Shown: positions 16,041 to 24,988 of the stretch, one piece after another
How positions within the stretch are numbered: position 1 is the first letter of the stretch
How the letters are laid out: the number at the start of each line of letters is the position of its first letter
From: Bacillota bacterium
GTDB taxonomy: Bacteria; Bacillota; Clostridia; Acetivibrionales; Acetivibrionaceae
Direction: 5' to 3'
Assembly (NCBI GenBank): GCA_023421115.1
Contig: JAEZUI010000236.1
Span: forward strand, 1-33,426
DNA: 33,426 nt
Notes under the pieces: model-generated
Seen by the model: only the letters and a program-made list of their open reading frames with translations
Database searches by the model: none
Told to the model about the DNA's origin: nothing
Program-made: the position numbers and the translations under genes

Positions 16041-18308
16041 CTATATTAAAAGCTTGAAGAGCTCGTGCACCATTTCTTTAGTAACTTCATTACTAGTAAA
16101 TTTAGGCATTGTGCGTATTGGCATATATGCAATCATAGCATTTTCCATATTTTGTTCCATATATTTGATTCCTCTATCCATTCCATGTTTTACTAAAAAT
16201 CCATGCATGACTTGATTCAATTTATCTAAGCCCTCTGGACTACTCATTATGTCTCCTACTGTTGAATTCATATCAAACTTCATCTTTATATTAGTAGTAG
16301 AATTCACCGTAACAAACTCACTAAGGACTATTTGCTGTGATGACTTTCCTATTAATATCTCAAACTCTCCACTTTCAACATACCAATCCTTTATTTCAGT
16401 ATTATAATAAGCAAAGGCTCTCTTGTCCAAAGTAAAAGTTACTGTCTTTTCTTCTCCTACATCAAGCTCAATCTTGTCAAAACCTTTTAACTCCTTATCG
16501 GGTCTTATTACACTTTTTTCGGTATCTCTTACGTATAATTGAACAATTTCCTTGCCCCGTATTTTTCCTGTATTCTTTACCTTTACACTTATATTTAGTG
16601 TCTCATTATCCATAATTTCTTTTTTGCTTAACTTTATATCACTGTACTCGAAATTTGTATAGCTCAGTCCAAAGCCAAAGGGAAATAAGGGTTTTATATT
16701 TTTTGTATCATAATATCTGTAGCCCACAAACAAACCTTCCTTGTACTCGACCAAATCACCCTCTCCAGGGAAATTTAAATATGAGGGATTGTGACTTAAT
16801 TCCATAGGAAAAGTTTCTGCTAATTTTCCGCAAGGGCAAAAATCCCCAAACAAAATGTCTGCTATTGCTTCACCTATTGCCTGTCCTCCAAGGTATGTTT
16901 CCAAAATAGCCTTTACTTCACCAATCCAAGGCATCTCAATGGGAGATCCGTTACTTAGTATTACAACTGTCTTATTCTGGACCTGTGATACAGCTTCAAT
17001 CAGCTTTATGTGATTTTGGGGTATACGCAAATGTTCTCTGTCATAGCCTTCAGATTCATAGCTTTCTATCAATCCTGCAAATATTACTGCCACATCGGAT
17101 TTTGCTGCCACTTTTGTTGCCTCATCAATCAGATTCTCGTCTATTTTATCACTTTCTAAGTCATAGCCTTGTGAATATATAATTTCAGCCTTCTGATCCT
17201 TCGCATTTATTATTCCGTCATATGCGTTTGACAGGTATGTAGGACAAACATGCGAACTTCCTCCACCCTGGAATCTTGGCTCTTTCGCAAAAGCACCAAT
17301 CAATGCTATTGTACCTTGCTTTTTCAAGGGCAAAATATTATCTTCATTCTTCAATAAAACCATCGATTCTCTAGCAACTTCCCTTGCCAATTCATGATGT
17401 GCTTTCTTATCAAAGGTTGCATTAGGCTTTTTACTGTCAACGCCCCTATAAATTATCCTCAATAACCTTTCTACAGTTCTGTCAAGAACTTCTTCCGACA
17501 ATTCTCCGCTCGCTACAGCTTCTGCTATTTGCTTATCTCTGTCACCGCCACTATAAGGCATCTCTAGGTCCAAACCAGCTTTAAGCCCTTTTACTCTTTC
17601 GTTAACCGCTCCCCAATCAGATACGACAACCCCATCATGTTCCCACTCTTTTTTTAGAATATCCGTAAGCAAATAACGGTTTTCCGAACCATACTCTCCA
17701 TTTACCCTATTATAACAACACATTACTGTCCATGGCTTAGACTGCTTTACTGCACCCTCAAAGCTTGCAAGGTATATTTCTCGCAAAGTTCTTTCATCAA
17801 TGCTTGCATTAACTGTCAATCTCCTATGCTCCTGATTATTAGCACAAAAGTGTTTTAAAGATGCACCTACTCCTTGACTTTGCACTCCATTAATGTGGTT
17901 TGCAGCCATTTCCGAAGAGAGATAAGGATCTTCCGAAAAATACTCAAAATTTCTTCCGCATAAAGGTGAACGCTTAATATTAGCCCCAGGTCCAAGCAGA
18001 ATAGAAACCCCCTCTGTCAGACACTCCTCTCCTAAAGCAATTCCAATTTTTTTAAGTAGATTTCGATCCCATGAACAAGCCATACCTACAGCTGTCGGAA
18101 AACAGGTAGCCGGAATACTATTGTTAACATCAGTTAACTGCGCACTTTCCAACTGTTTTCTTAATCCATTAGGACCATCTGTCATCATAATTGATGGTAC
18201 TTCAAGCCTTTCAACAGCCTTAGTACGCCAATTATCCAAACCGGAGCATAAACTTGCCTTTTCCTCAATAGTCATTTCAGAAATAATCTTCTTTATATCT
18301 CTACTCAT
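16041..18308 (-). CDS. bglB: GH3 beta-glucosidase
   Basis: This 755-residue glycoside hydrolase releases glucose from cellobiose and short cello-oligosaccharides. The family 3 N-terminal barrel holds KHFCANNQEHRR (substrate binding) and VVVSDWGA with the nucleophile D231. The C-terminal domain holds ESYESEGYDRE, likely carrying the acid/base. A fibronectin-III-like domain follows (about 570-650) with a roughly 80-residue tail. The length equals what I recall for A. thermocellus BglB. No signal peptide, so it is cytoplasmic and acts on cellodextrins imported after cellulosomal attack. The ATG at 18308 has AAAGAGGT upstream; an in-frame ATG 18 bases earlier is less likely. It appears monocistronic. 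Confidence 0.94.
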   Translation of the reverse strand: MSRDIKKIISEMTIEEKASLCSGLDNWRTKAVERLEVPSIMMTDGPNGLRKQLESAQLTDVNNSIPATCFPTAVGMACSWDRNLLKKIGIALGEECLTEGVSILLGPGANIKRSPLCGRNFEYFSEDPYLSSEMAANHINGVQSQGVGASLKHFCANNQEHRRLTVNASIDERTLREIYLASFEGAVKQSKPWTVMCCYNRVNGEYGSENRYLLTDILKKEWEHDGVVVSDWGAVNERVKGLKAGLDLEMPYSGGDRDKQIAEAVASGELSEEVLDRTVERLLRIIYRGVDSKKPNATFDKKAHHELAREVARESMVLLKNEDNILPLKKQGTIALIGAFAKEPRFQGGGSSHVCPTYLSNAYDGIINAKDQKAEIIYSQGYDLESDKIDENLIDEATKVAAKSDVAVIFAGLIESYESEGYDREHLRIPQNHIKLIEAVSQVQNKTVVILSNGSPIEMPWIGEVKAILETYLGGQAIGEAIADILFGDFCPCGKLAETFPMELSHNPSYLNFPGEGDLVEYKEGLFVGYRYYDTKNIKPLFPFGFGLSYTNFEYSDIKLSKKEIMDNETLNISVKVKNTGKIRGKEIVQLYVRDTEKSVIRPDKELKGFDKIELDVGEEKTVTFTLDKRAFAYYNTEIKDWYVESGEFEILIGKSSQQIVLSEFVTVNSTTNIKMKFDMNSTVGDIMSSPEGLDKLNQVMHGFLVKHGMDRGIKYMEQNMENAMIAYMPIRTMPKFTSNEVTKEMVHELFKLLI

Positions 18309-18360
18309 AATATATACCTCTTTCATAATATTTACAAATCAACACAAGTCTTCATAATAA

Positions 18361-18430
18361 CAGGTATTCCAAAAAAATAACCGGTCATTTGCCATTTTAA
18401 AAAACTAACTTAAATTTTTTGCACTGCAAA
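18361..18430 (-). repeat. MITE-like repeat, copy G (diverged)
   Basis: On the minus strand the end reads AAAATGGCAAATGACC, then GGTTATTTTTTTGGAATACC, closely matching the right-hand end of the copy at 25331-25493. The other end is eroded. It lies in the leader region of the GH3 gene. From about 18431 to 18726 I see nothing further: no ORF and no clear hairpin. Confidence 0.6.
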
Positions 18431-18726
18431 ATAATGTTCCTATATTTGAATACTTATAAGCTTTCATGATGGCCTTTACGACTCATATATTTATATATTA
18501 TTTCTTAAAATCCCCTTATTATTTTTTTATTGTAACATAAACAAAAATAAATTTGTAAATAAATTTGACAATACGCATTTAGTATATTAAAGAGTACTTC
18601 CATATTAAACTACTTACCTACATTTATTTGAGAGGAATTTATAAAAATCCCCATCCCACTATTTTAGACCGAAAACTTTAGGGCTTTTAAGTCATGAACA
18701 AATCAAATTTTCCTGGTATTTATCAC

Positions 18727-18833
18727 TAAGGGATAACGAAAAAATAACTTCCTATTCTCATATTGACAGAACATTATCAAATCAAGTTTTTTCGTTATCC
18801 CAGAGTTGGAACTTATATTTTAATCGTTCCTAA
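18727..18833 (-). repeat. 107-bp double-hairpin repeat, copy 3 (inverted)
   Basis: Reverse complement of the copy at 3-109, without a difference that I can see over the full 107 bases from TTAGGAAC to CCCTTA. It lies just past the terminator of the GH9 gene. Identity at a distance of about 18.7 kb implies recent spread or gene conversion. Confidence 0.88.
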
Positions 18834-18838
18834 ATAAG

Positions 18839-18876
18839 AAAGCAGTCATACATAATATTTCTTGTATGACCGCTTT
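18839..18876 (-). terminator. Terminator of the GH9 cellulase gene
   Basis: A 14-bp stem with one G-U pair on the minus strand (AAAGCGGTCATACA with TGTATGACTGCTTT), followed by CTTATTT, 30 bases downstream of the stop codon. Confidence 0.65.
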
Positions 18877-18905
18877 ATAAACTACCTACCAATAACTATA
18901 GTGAA

Positions 18906-21047
18906 TTAAAACCCATTTTTCATTCCAAGCAATACCTGTCTCATAAGCCCAAAATCTATTGAATTAACATCACCATTTTTATCAACGTCAGCTGCTTCAA
19001 GCTGCTCATTTGTCAATGTTCTTGTACCAAGGAGGTACATTCTCAAATATCCAAAATCTATTGAATTGAAAGTTCCGTTACCATCTACATCACCTTTCAC
19101 AACAGTTGTTCCGGAAGGTGTAGGTGTTGGCACAGGAGTTTTAACCGGAGTATTGATTGGTCCTGTCCCTGAAGGAGTAGTACCATCAGGCTCTGTACCA
19201 TAAATCAATGTATCTCCTGCGTAAACCGTTATCGTGTTTGACTTAGTCGGCGTCTCTCCTGTTTTGAGTCCCTTAAATGAAGGGTCATTTGTAGGATCCC
19301 AATTAGAACCTGATTTTGCTGTCAGACGAAGCTGTAACTCAGCAGAATACTCCGACATCCCACCTGGATAAATATTTGTACTGTCTATATATTTAACTTC
19401 AACATAGTAAATGTTTTCTTTACCCGGATATGGCAAGAGCTGTGAAACAGTTGCATCCATATTGTTTTCTATGTAGTTTGTAGCGACTGTAACATCACTA
19501 GGATCAACTCCCTCTGAAAGATCCACATAATAATGATATTTCAAATCGCTAATCATTCTTGCCGGCCATGCTGAACGGTTGTTCAAAAATAATTTGAGGG
19601 CCATATCAGTTGATGCATTATTCATAATAATACCTTCAACAAAAAACTCATCTTCTTTTTCCTCAGGTTCAGGGAAGTTTGCAAGAGGAGTCCCTCCATG
19701 TTTAGCATACATACTACAAAGTGCTCCGACAAAACCAGCATTGTAGTCTGTTGCAACTTCATTGGCAACATAGTCAGAAATACTGTCAGTATATGTTCCA
19801 GTATCATCAGGACCACCTACAAGTGCACCGTAAAGAATATGTCTATGGTTTTCAGGAAAAATCAATTGATCGGTATATGAACCATGAGCTGTTCTGTGAT
19901 GAGGATGCTCCGGTGGCTTTGTTCCGAAGCCACAAACATAGCTTCTTCCGGTACTTCCAAGAGCATAATCAACCTGTTTTTTGGCAAAAGTCTGATATCT
20001 ATCCTTTAGTGTAGTATCTGATATGTCGTCGGCATAAACTGTTGCAAGGAAAGCTTCAGTCGTCGCATATCTTAATGCACCCCATCGATCGAGCCACGCA
20101 AGATCTCCGACATACTTAACCTTTTTACCTTCATATCCAACAGTCCACCAATCAAGATGTCTCTGAATATACTCATGATATTCTTGTTTGTCTGTTACTT
20201 TTGCAAGCATCAACATAGCTCCACTTAAAACATCATCCCAACAGTGTGCCCAAGTAAACTTGATTAAGTCCGATTGATTCTCTTTATTTTGAAGGGAAAC
20301 AAGGGATTCTGCCTTCTTAAGATATGTATCGTCATCAGTCGCCAAATACAACCACACCGATGCCCACATAAGCTCGTCCTGCCAACCACTCCAAGATCTA
20401 TAGAAGTTATTTGCTGCTACATAATCAGCATCACTTCTTGTAGCGTCAGATAGTGCGAATAAACTTTTTGCGTGTTTAAGATAAGTATCGTTTTTCAGAA
20501 CTATTGAACCAATCGCAAGTGCAGCTGCCATTTGAGCAGTTACACAAGTAGGTTTACCAGTAAAAGTAGGCCTTACCATCTCTTTTTCTACAACCTCAAC
20601 CGGCCCCCACCAAGCATGGTCTTTATCACCGTCTCCTATCTGGTATACTATACTGGTACCTTTATCACAAGAAACCAAATAATCCAGTACGAACTTTAAA
20701 TTGTTTTCAAGATGAGTTTTTTGTCCTGAAGCTGCTATTTTGTCACCATATTCATACAATGCCCAACCTAACATAGATGCAGTATATGACATAGGCAGAT
20801 TAAATTTAACGTGATCTCCTGCGTCATACCACCCGCCTAACACACTGTCATTCATTGTTGCGTCACCACGCCACTCAACACGGTTCCACTCAGGCAATGG
20901 ACCTGCTTGTTGGCACTCATAGAAATAAATAGCTTTTTGAAGAGCTTCAGCATAGTTATAACTTCCGGCTGCAGATACCATCATAGTTGATGGTAACAAG
21001 GTCAAAAGCATAGCTAATGCCAATAAGAAACATACTGTCTTTTTCAA
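18906..21047 (-). CDS. Cellulosomal GH9 endoglucanase with CBM3c and dockerin
   Basis: This 713-residue secreted cellulase has a signal peptide ending near VSAAGS (about residue 28), a GH9 (alpha/alpha)6 barrel (about 29-455) with GGWYDAGDH (D75, D78) and catalytic acid E430 in NEVATDYN, a CBM3c module (about 465-610) that usually makes GH9 enzymes processive, a Pro/Thr linker (about 625-650) and a type I dockerin (about 653-708). The dockerin repeats are DVDGNGTFNSIDFGYLRMYL and DVDKNGDVNSIDFGLMRQVL; their Ser-Ile dyads differ from the Ser-Thr of A. thermocellus and suggest another cohesin specificity. The start is a TTG after AAGGAGGAAT. It is monocistronic, with a terminator downstream. 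Confidence 0.95.
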   Translation of the reverse strand: MKKTVCFLLALAMLLTLLPSTMMVSAAGSYNYAEALQKAIYFYECQQAGPLPEWNRVEWRGDATMNDSVLGGWYDAGDHVKFNLPMSYTASMLGWALYEYGDKIAASGQKTHLENNLKFVLDYLVSCDKGTSIVYQIGDGDKDHAWWGPVEVVEKEMVRPTFTGKPTCVTAQMAAALAIGSIVLKNDTYLKHAKSLFALSDATRSDADYVAANNFYRSWSGWQDELMWASVWLYLATDDDTYLKKAESLVSLQNKENQSDLIKFTWAHCWDDVLSGAMLMLAKVTDKQEYHEYIQRHLDWWTVGYEGKKVKYVGDLAWLDRWGALRYATTEAFLATVYADDISDTTLKDRYQTFAKKQVDYALGSTGRSYVCGFGTKPPEHPHHRTAHGSYTDQLIFPENHRHILYGALVGGPDDTGTYTDSISDYVANEVATDYNAGFVGALCSMYAKHGGTPLANFPEPEEKEDEFFVEGIIMNNASTDMALKLFLNNRSAWPARMISDLKYHYYVDLSEGVDPSDVTVATNYIENNMDATVSQLLPYPGKENIYYVEVKYIDSTNIYPGGMSEYSAELQLRLTAKSGSNWDPTNDPSFKGLKTGETPTKSNTITVYAGDTLIYGTEPDGTTPSGTGPINTPVKTPVPTPTPSGTTVVKGDVDGNGTFNSIDFGYLRMYLLGTRTLTNEQLEAADVDKNGDVNSIDFGLMRQVLLGMKNGF

Positions 21048-21121
21048 TTTAGATTCCTCCTTATAAATAATAAAAAATGCTTAAAATAAGATTAAAAACT
21101 TTGTTACCTTATTTTAATATT

Positions 21122-21145
21122 TGATTAAGTAATTCCAAAAATCAA
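21122..21145. repeat. Possible MITE end fragment in the GH9 leader
   Basis: TTAAGTAATTCCAAAAATCA resembles the MITE terminal sequence TTAGGTGATTCCAAAAAA. Nothing of the rest of the element is visible, so chance similarity in AT-rich DNA is possible. The remainder of 21048-21259 shows no gene. Confidence 0.25.
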
Positions 21146-21259
21146 CTCCAATTTGTGATGTTATTTTTATGTACCTTTAACCTATACTAAAATAAGTTCG
21201 TAACAAAGGATTTTTTTGAGTTCCTTATAAAGAGTTTTTTAAGTTCCCTTCTCAGTATT

Positions 21260-22129
21260 TTAACTTGTCTTTTCAAGAACAAGAACTGTCTTTGTCCTCT
21301 CTGCATTTCTCAAAGCATTCATGCAGCCATCAAAATCTTTATCGAGTTTGTATTGTTTAAGAGCATCATTGTATAGGTCAAGTGCATTCTCGTAATATTC
21401 AACATTATTATCCATTTCAGCAATGTCATAAAATATATTTCCAATATCAACTTTCACCTGACCATGCTGAGCCTTCAACTCTTTTAATTTGAGTATCCCT
21501 TCAAATTCATTAGCAGCCAAAAGCAAATTCTTCTTTCTATCTTCATGCTTTGATAATTCCAAATAACATAACCCCTTTGACTGCTTGATCCATCCACAAA
21601 TATGGGGACGGTTAAAACAATCAAGTTTTTTTTCGACGGTTTCAAATTCACTTAACGCTTCCTTGTATTTCATGTTATCAATTAATTGTCCTGCCTTATC
21701 CATAGCTTTTAGCACTTTTCTAACCGGATACTCATAAGCATATGTGTACAACTCACGTATTACTACAATTATTAATGCCGATATGAATATCTGGATAATC
21801 AAATTAATATATAACTCCTCAATAATTATTCTGTCTGCAAAATATCTTCCTATCATGGAATAAATAATACTGATAAGCCCTACGATAAATACAAAAATAG
21901 CTATAAGCCAAATTTCCCTAGGCTTATAGTGCATATAAGACTTTAAGAAAGTCTTATGTGCAAAAAAATTCATAAAGACTATGAATATACTGCCTGCAAA
22001 TAATCCAACTCCAAACCACAGATTCTTCAGATTAACTAAATCTCCAATGGGATTTTTGAATAAAAGGTAATTTGCAGAAAGCACCATAATAATAGCAGCA
22101 ACCAAAAACAAGCCTGGCTTTCTCTTCAC
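21260..22129 (-). CDS. Hypothetical membrane protein with a TPR-like cytoplasmic domain
   Basis: This 289-residue protein has four predicted membrane segments (about 5-25, 35-55, 73-95 and 107-127) followed by a helical domain of roughly 150 residues with tetratricopeptide-like pairs (YKEALSEFETVEKKL, YYENALDLYNDALKQY). Such arrangements usually serve protein-protein contacts at the membrane, but no specific function can be given. It starts with GTG after TAGGAGGAG. It lies between pgsA and the GH9 cellulase, separated from pgsA by about 245 bases without a visible gene. Confidence 0.75.
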   Translation of the reverse strand: MKRKPGLFLVAAIIMVLSANYLLFKNPIGDLVNLKNLWFGVGLFAGSIFIVFMNFFAHKTFLKSYMHYKPREIWLIAIFVFIVGLISIIYSMIGRYFADRIIIEELYINLIIQIFISALIIVVIRELYTYAYEYPVRKVLKAMDKAGQLIDNMKYKEALSEFETVEKKLDCFNRPHICGWIKQSKGLCYLELSKHEDRKKNLLLAANEFEGILKLKELKAQHGQVKVDIGNIFYDIAEMDNNVEYYENALDLYNDALKQYKLDKDFDGCMNALRNAERTKTVLVLEKTS

Positions 22130-22375
22130 TTAATACTCCTCCTAAAATAAAATTATTTAGGAATTATTGATTTGAGAGAATGATTAAAGAAATGAAAATA
22201 CAAAAATATACAACAACTATTATAAAGCGAAGGATGTTAACTCATTTTACATGTATAACAATATTTATAATTCAAATTAACTTAATAAAACCAAAATTCC
22301 CCTAAAATATATTCTTTCTATAGTCTAATTATAACACTGTTTAAGATAAAAATAAATATTAAGATACACATAAAG

Positions 22376-22930
22376 TTAATTTTTCTTTAAGTCGTTCATA
22401 ATAGTTAACTTTCTAAATTCCATAGAATACATGAAGAAAGAAAACAATGTAGAGAACACTGCAACAAAAACAAACATATTAATAAGAATACCTGCATAGG
22501 TATTTGTACTTCGTTGTGAATGAAGTATTATGGTCATAACAATAGCAAGGGAAAAAATAACAGTAGTCATCTTACCGTACCAATTTGCCTGTACGACAAA
22601 ATTTACTTTCTTATAAATCAATACACTTCCTGCAACCATAAATACTTCTTTTGCTAAAACTATTATTAAAACAGGTATGGGTATTATTTTTTGCACGGTG
22701 AGTATAGCTAATGCTGTCAACTGCATAGCTTTATCTGCTAATGGATCAGCTAATTTTCCAAAGGAAGTAATCAAATTAAATTTTCTTGCTATTACCCCAT
22801 CTAAAATATCAGTAATACATGCACTTACAAAAATTATAATTGCCACAAGAAACTGTTCATTATATAAGTAATATCCAAAAACAGGGACAAGCAAAAATCT
22901 GATTAAGGTAAGAATATTTGGAATATTCAC
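22376..22930 (-). CDS. pgsA: CDP-diacylglycerol-glycerol-3-phosphate 3-phosphatidyltransferase
   Basis: This 184-residue integral membrane enzyme makes phosphatidylglycerol phosphate from CDP-diacylglycerol and glycerol 3-phosphate, the committed step to phosphatidylglycerol and cardiolipin. The CDP-alcohol phosphotransferase signature D-G-x2-A-R-x8-G-x3-D-x3-D is complete (DGVIARKFN, FGKLADPLAD). The start is a GTG after CAGGTGGTG. The thioesterase gene ends 50 bases upstream, so the two may be co-transcribed. A closely related phosphotransferase cannot be fully excluded, but the N-terminal NIPNILTLIRFLLVP is typical of PgsA. Confidence 0.9.
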   Translation of the reverse strand: MNIPNILTLIRFLLVPVFGYYLYNEQFLVAIIIFVSACITDILDGVIARKFNLITSFGKLADPLADKAMQLTALAILTVQKIIPIPVLIIVLAKEVFMVAGSVLIYKKVNFVVQANWYGKMTTVIFSLAIVMTIILHSQRSTNTYAGILINMFVFVAVFSTLFSFFMYSMEFRKLTIMNDLKKN

Positions 22931-22980
22931 TTATTCACCACCTGATATTTTTTTGATTATTTTAAGCAATACATAGTCTT

Positions 22981-23406
22981 TTATTTATCCTCTTGTGCAA
23001 CTCTTAACATTAAGTTGTATATATCCGGAGCACATTTTTTCATGTTAAGAGGTTTTAATGTCTTATCTGTCCATACATGCATAGTTTCACCATAATTTAT
23101 TAATACGTTTTCATTCTTTTTAAAAATTTCATAATAAAATGTAATTCTTGTAAAGGATATCTGTTTAATTTTTGTTGTAACAAGCAATTCATCTTCGTAC
23201 TTTGCAGAACCTTTATAACAACTCCTCAATTCTAACAAAGGGAGCATACATCCCTTTTTCTCAATATCAGAGTATGACATCCCAATTCCTTTTATAAAAT
23301 CAGTCCTAGCAACTTCGTACCAAATAGGATAATTCGAATGATGAACTATCCCCATTTGGTCAGTTTCAGCATATCTTACCACAATATCCGTCTTAGAAGT
23401 ATACAT
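22981..23406 (-). CDS. Acyl-CoA thioesterase, 4-hydroxybenzoyl-CoA (hot-dog) family
   Basis: This 141-residue single hot-dog domain protein belongs to the YbgC/FadM/4HBT type. The active-site region reads RYAETDQMGIVHHSNYPIWY with the catalytic Asp, and LRSCYKGSAKYEDEL follows as expected. It probably hydrolyses acyl-CoA or acyl-carrier thioesters in the cytoplasm; the substrate is not determinable. The ATG at 23406 follows GGTGGAG; the frame is open a further 24 bases. It sits between pfkA and pgsA, with a MITE-like repeat in the gap to pfkA. Confidence 0.85.
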   Translation of the reverse strand: MYTSKTDIVVRYAETDQMGIVHHSNYPIWYEVARTDFIKGIGMSYSDIEKKGCMLPLLELRSCYKGSAKYEDELLVTTKIKQISFTRITFYYEIFKKNENVLINYGETMHVWTDKTLKPLNMKKCAPDIYNLMLRVAQEDK

Positions 23407-23462
23407 AATCTCCACCTTTAATTTGCCCAATAAAAATTAAAATAAGCATTTTTTATTTAAAT

Positions 23463-23537
23463 TTAGGTGATTCCAAAAACTTTGCAATCGCCATTTCAAA
23501 AAATTTGATTTACATTTTTTAAATGGCAATTACAAAG
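23463..23537 (-). repeat. MITE-like repeat, copy C, doubling as a pfkA terminator
   Basis: On the minus strand CTTTGTAATTGCCATTT pairs with AAATGGCGATTGCAAAG and is followed by TTTTTGG and the family end GGAATCACCTAA. This long stem plus T-run begins 16 bases after the pfkA stop, so the repeat has the form of an intrinsic terminator for that gene. Confidence 0.75.
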
Positions 23538-23552
23538 CTCATAGACCTCAGC

Positions 23553-24527
23553 TTACAAAGTCAGTATTTTACTTAATCCAATTAACTCCTCAGGTAAAGC
23601 TTTTTTCATGGCAAGACCTTCTTCTAAATCAATATCAATAACAATATTATTCTTTACAGAAATCACTTTATTCCTGCCTCCAGATTTTAACACTTCAACA
23701 GCCTTAAGCCCCATCATACTTGCCATAACCCTGTCTTGAACAGTTGGACTTCCACCACGTTGAATGTGTCCTAGTATTGTTGCCCTTGCCTCAATACCGG
23801 TTTTCTCTGTTATCTCCTTTGCTATTTCAATAGCTTTTCCTTCAACACCTTCTGCTACAATAACGGTATAATTCCTTTTACCCCTATTGCGTCCTTCAAT
23901 TATAGGTTTCAATACATCTTTATCGAGATCATAAGGTTTTTCAGGTAATATTACAGCTTCTGCCCCTCCCGATATACTTACATTAACTGCTATGTACCCA
24001 GCATGTCTCCCCATAACTTCAAGAACGCTGCATCTTTCGTGGGAATATGCAGTATCTCTTATTTTGTCTATTGCATCCTGTACAGTATTTAATGCAGTGT
24101 CATAACCTATTGTATATTCGGTGCAACCAATATCATTATCAATGGTACCCGGAATGCCTACAACATTCATACCGAGTCTACTTATATCTCTAGCTCCTTT
24201 ATAAGAGCCATCCCCTCCAATAACAACCAACGCATCGATGCCAAAAACTTTAGCCATTGCCATTGCCTTGTTAAGGCCTTCTTCAGTTTTGAACTGCGGT
24301 GATCTTGCTGTTTGTAATATTGTTCCGCCTCTCTGTATTATGTCGCCTACAGATCTTGCAGTCAATTCCTCGATATCACCATTAATCAAACCGTCAAATC
24401 CTTTTCTTATACCCATTACTTTTAATCCATAGTATATACCGGATCTTACTACTGATCTAATAGCAGCGTTCATTCCAGGGGCATCACCACCACTAGTAAG
24501 TACACCAATTGCCTTTATATCACTCAA
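23553..24527 (-). CDS. pfkA: ATP-dependent 6-phosphofructokinase
   Basis: This 324-residue glycolytic kinase turns fructose 6-phosphate into fructose 1,6-bisphosphate. Visible motifs are TSGGDAPGMNAAIR, IGGDGSYKGA, the catalytic PGTIDNDI and MGRHAGYIA. The Gly after the Asp in GGDGS and the Gly in PGTIDND indicate the ATP rather than the pyrophosphate type. Length and layout match the allosteric bacterial tetramer. The start is a TTG after AAAAAGGAGCG. It follows dnaE, mtrB and a DUF2007-like gene; a hairpin at 24612-24637 separates it from the last of these, so it may have its own promoter. Confidence 0.96.
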   Translation of the reverse strand: MSDIKAIGVLTSGGDAPGMNAAIRSVVRSGIYYGLKVMGIRKGFDGLINGDIEELTARSVGDIIQRGGTILQTARSPQFKTEEGLNKAMAMAKVFGIDALVVIGGDGSYKGARDISRLGMNVVGIPGTIDNDIGCTEYTIGYDTALNTVQDAIDKIRDTAYSHERCSVLEVMGRHAGYIAVNVSISGGAEAVILPEKPYDLDKDVLKPIIEGRNRGKRNYTVIVAEGVEGKAIEIAKEITEKTGIEARATILGHIQRGGSPTVQDRVMASMMGLKAVEVLKSGGRNKVISVKNNIVIDIDLEEGLAMKKALPEELIGLSKILTL

Positions 24528-24611
24528 TATAATCGCTCCTTTTTTATCACCTTAAAAGGCTAAGTAAAAACTCCCGTTTTTATCACTTTATTCGAAAGAG
24601 GTTAAATTAAA

Positions 24612-24637
24612 CCCGTGTCAATATTGATAAACACGGG
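24612..24637 (-). terminator. Hairpin between the DUF2007-like gene and pfkA
   Basis: CCCGTGT pairs with ACACGGG across a 12-nt loop and is followed on the minus strand by TTTAATTT. It lies 37 bases after the DUF2007-like stop and would end or attenuate that transcript before pfkA. Confidence 0.6.
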
Positions 24638-24674
24638 ATAATCTAATCTTTCCTATTCACATAATAAAAACAAC

Positions 24675-24872
24675 TTAATATCCCTTTTCAATAATTACAC
24701 TGTGTGCTTCTTCAACTTCTGCCTCCGGAACAAGTACTTCATAGTAATTATCATTATTCTCATGATTCTTACTTATTGGTCTCAATTTAACTAATATACC
24801 TTCATCGGTCAACAAATCCTGCATTGAAGTGGCGATCTCCCTGCTTTGAGCCATATACACCACTGTCCACAT
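24675..24872 (-). CDS. DUF2007-like small protein
   Basis: This 65-residue protein reads like a small ferredoxin-fold domain: WTVVYMAQSREIATSMQDLL, then GILVKLRP, and a final strand YEVLVPEAEVEEAHSVI. This pattern resembles DUF2007, a family of putative signalling or regulatory proteins of unknown action. It starts with ATG after AAGGGGCG. The gene lies between mtrB and pfkA; I recall small genes of this kind next to pfkA in related clostridia, but a functional link is not established. Confidence 0.6.
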   Translation of the reverse strand: MWTVVYMAQSREIATSMQDLLTDEGILVKLRPISKNHENNDNYYEVLVPEAEVEEAHSVIIEKGY

Positions 24873-24888
24873 ATAAACACGCCCCTTT

Positions 24889-24987
24889 TTTAGGTGATTT
24901 CAAAAAACTCTTTAACGAAACGTTTCAAAAAACTTGGTTTAATGGGTATCTCCCATAAATTTTGAGCAAAGAATTTTTTGAAACATC
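24889..24987 (-). repeat. MITE-like repeat, copy D (diverged)
   Basis: It fills the gap between mtrB and the DUF2007-like gene. The end TTTAGGTGATTTCAAAAAA and the internal CGTTTCAAAAAA with GAATTTTTTGAAAC keep the family layout, though much of the centre differs. On the minus strand the element starts right at the mtrB stop codon. Confidence 0.6.
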
Positions 24988-24988
24988 C

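Noticed and set aside
19622..19816. Overlapping minus-strand ORF within the GH9 gene
   Set aside because: It is an alternative frame of a strongly supported cellulase sequence with no independent support.
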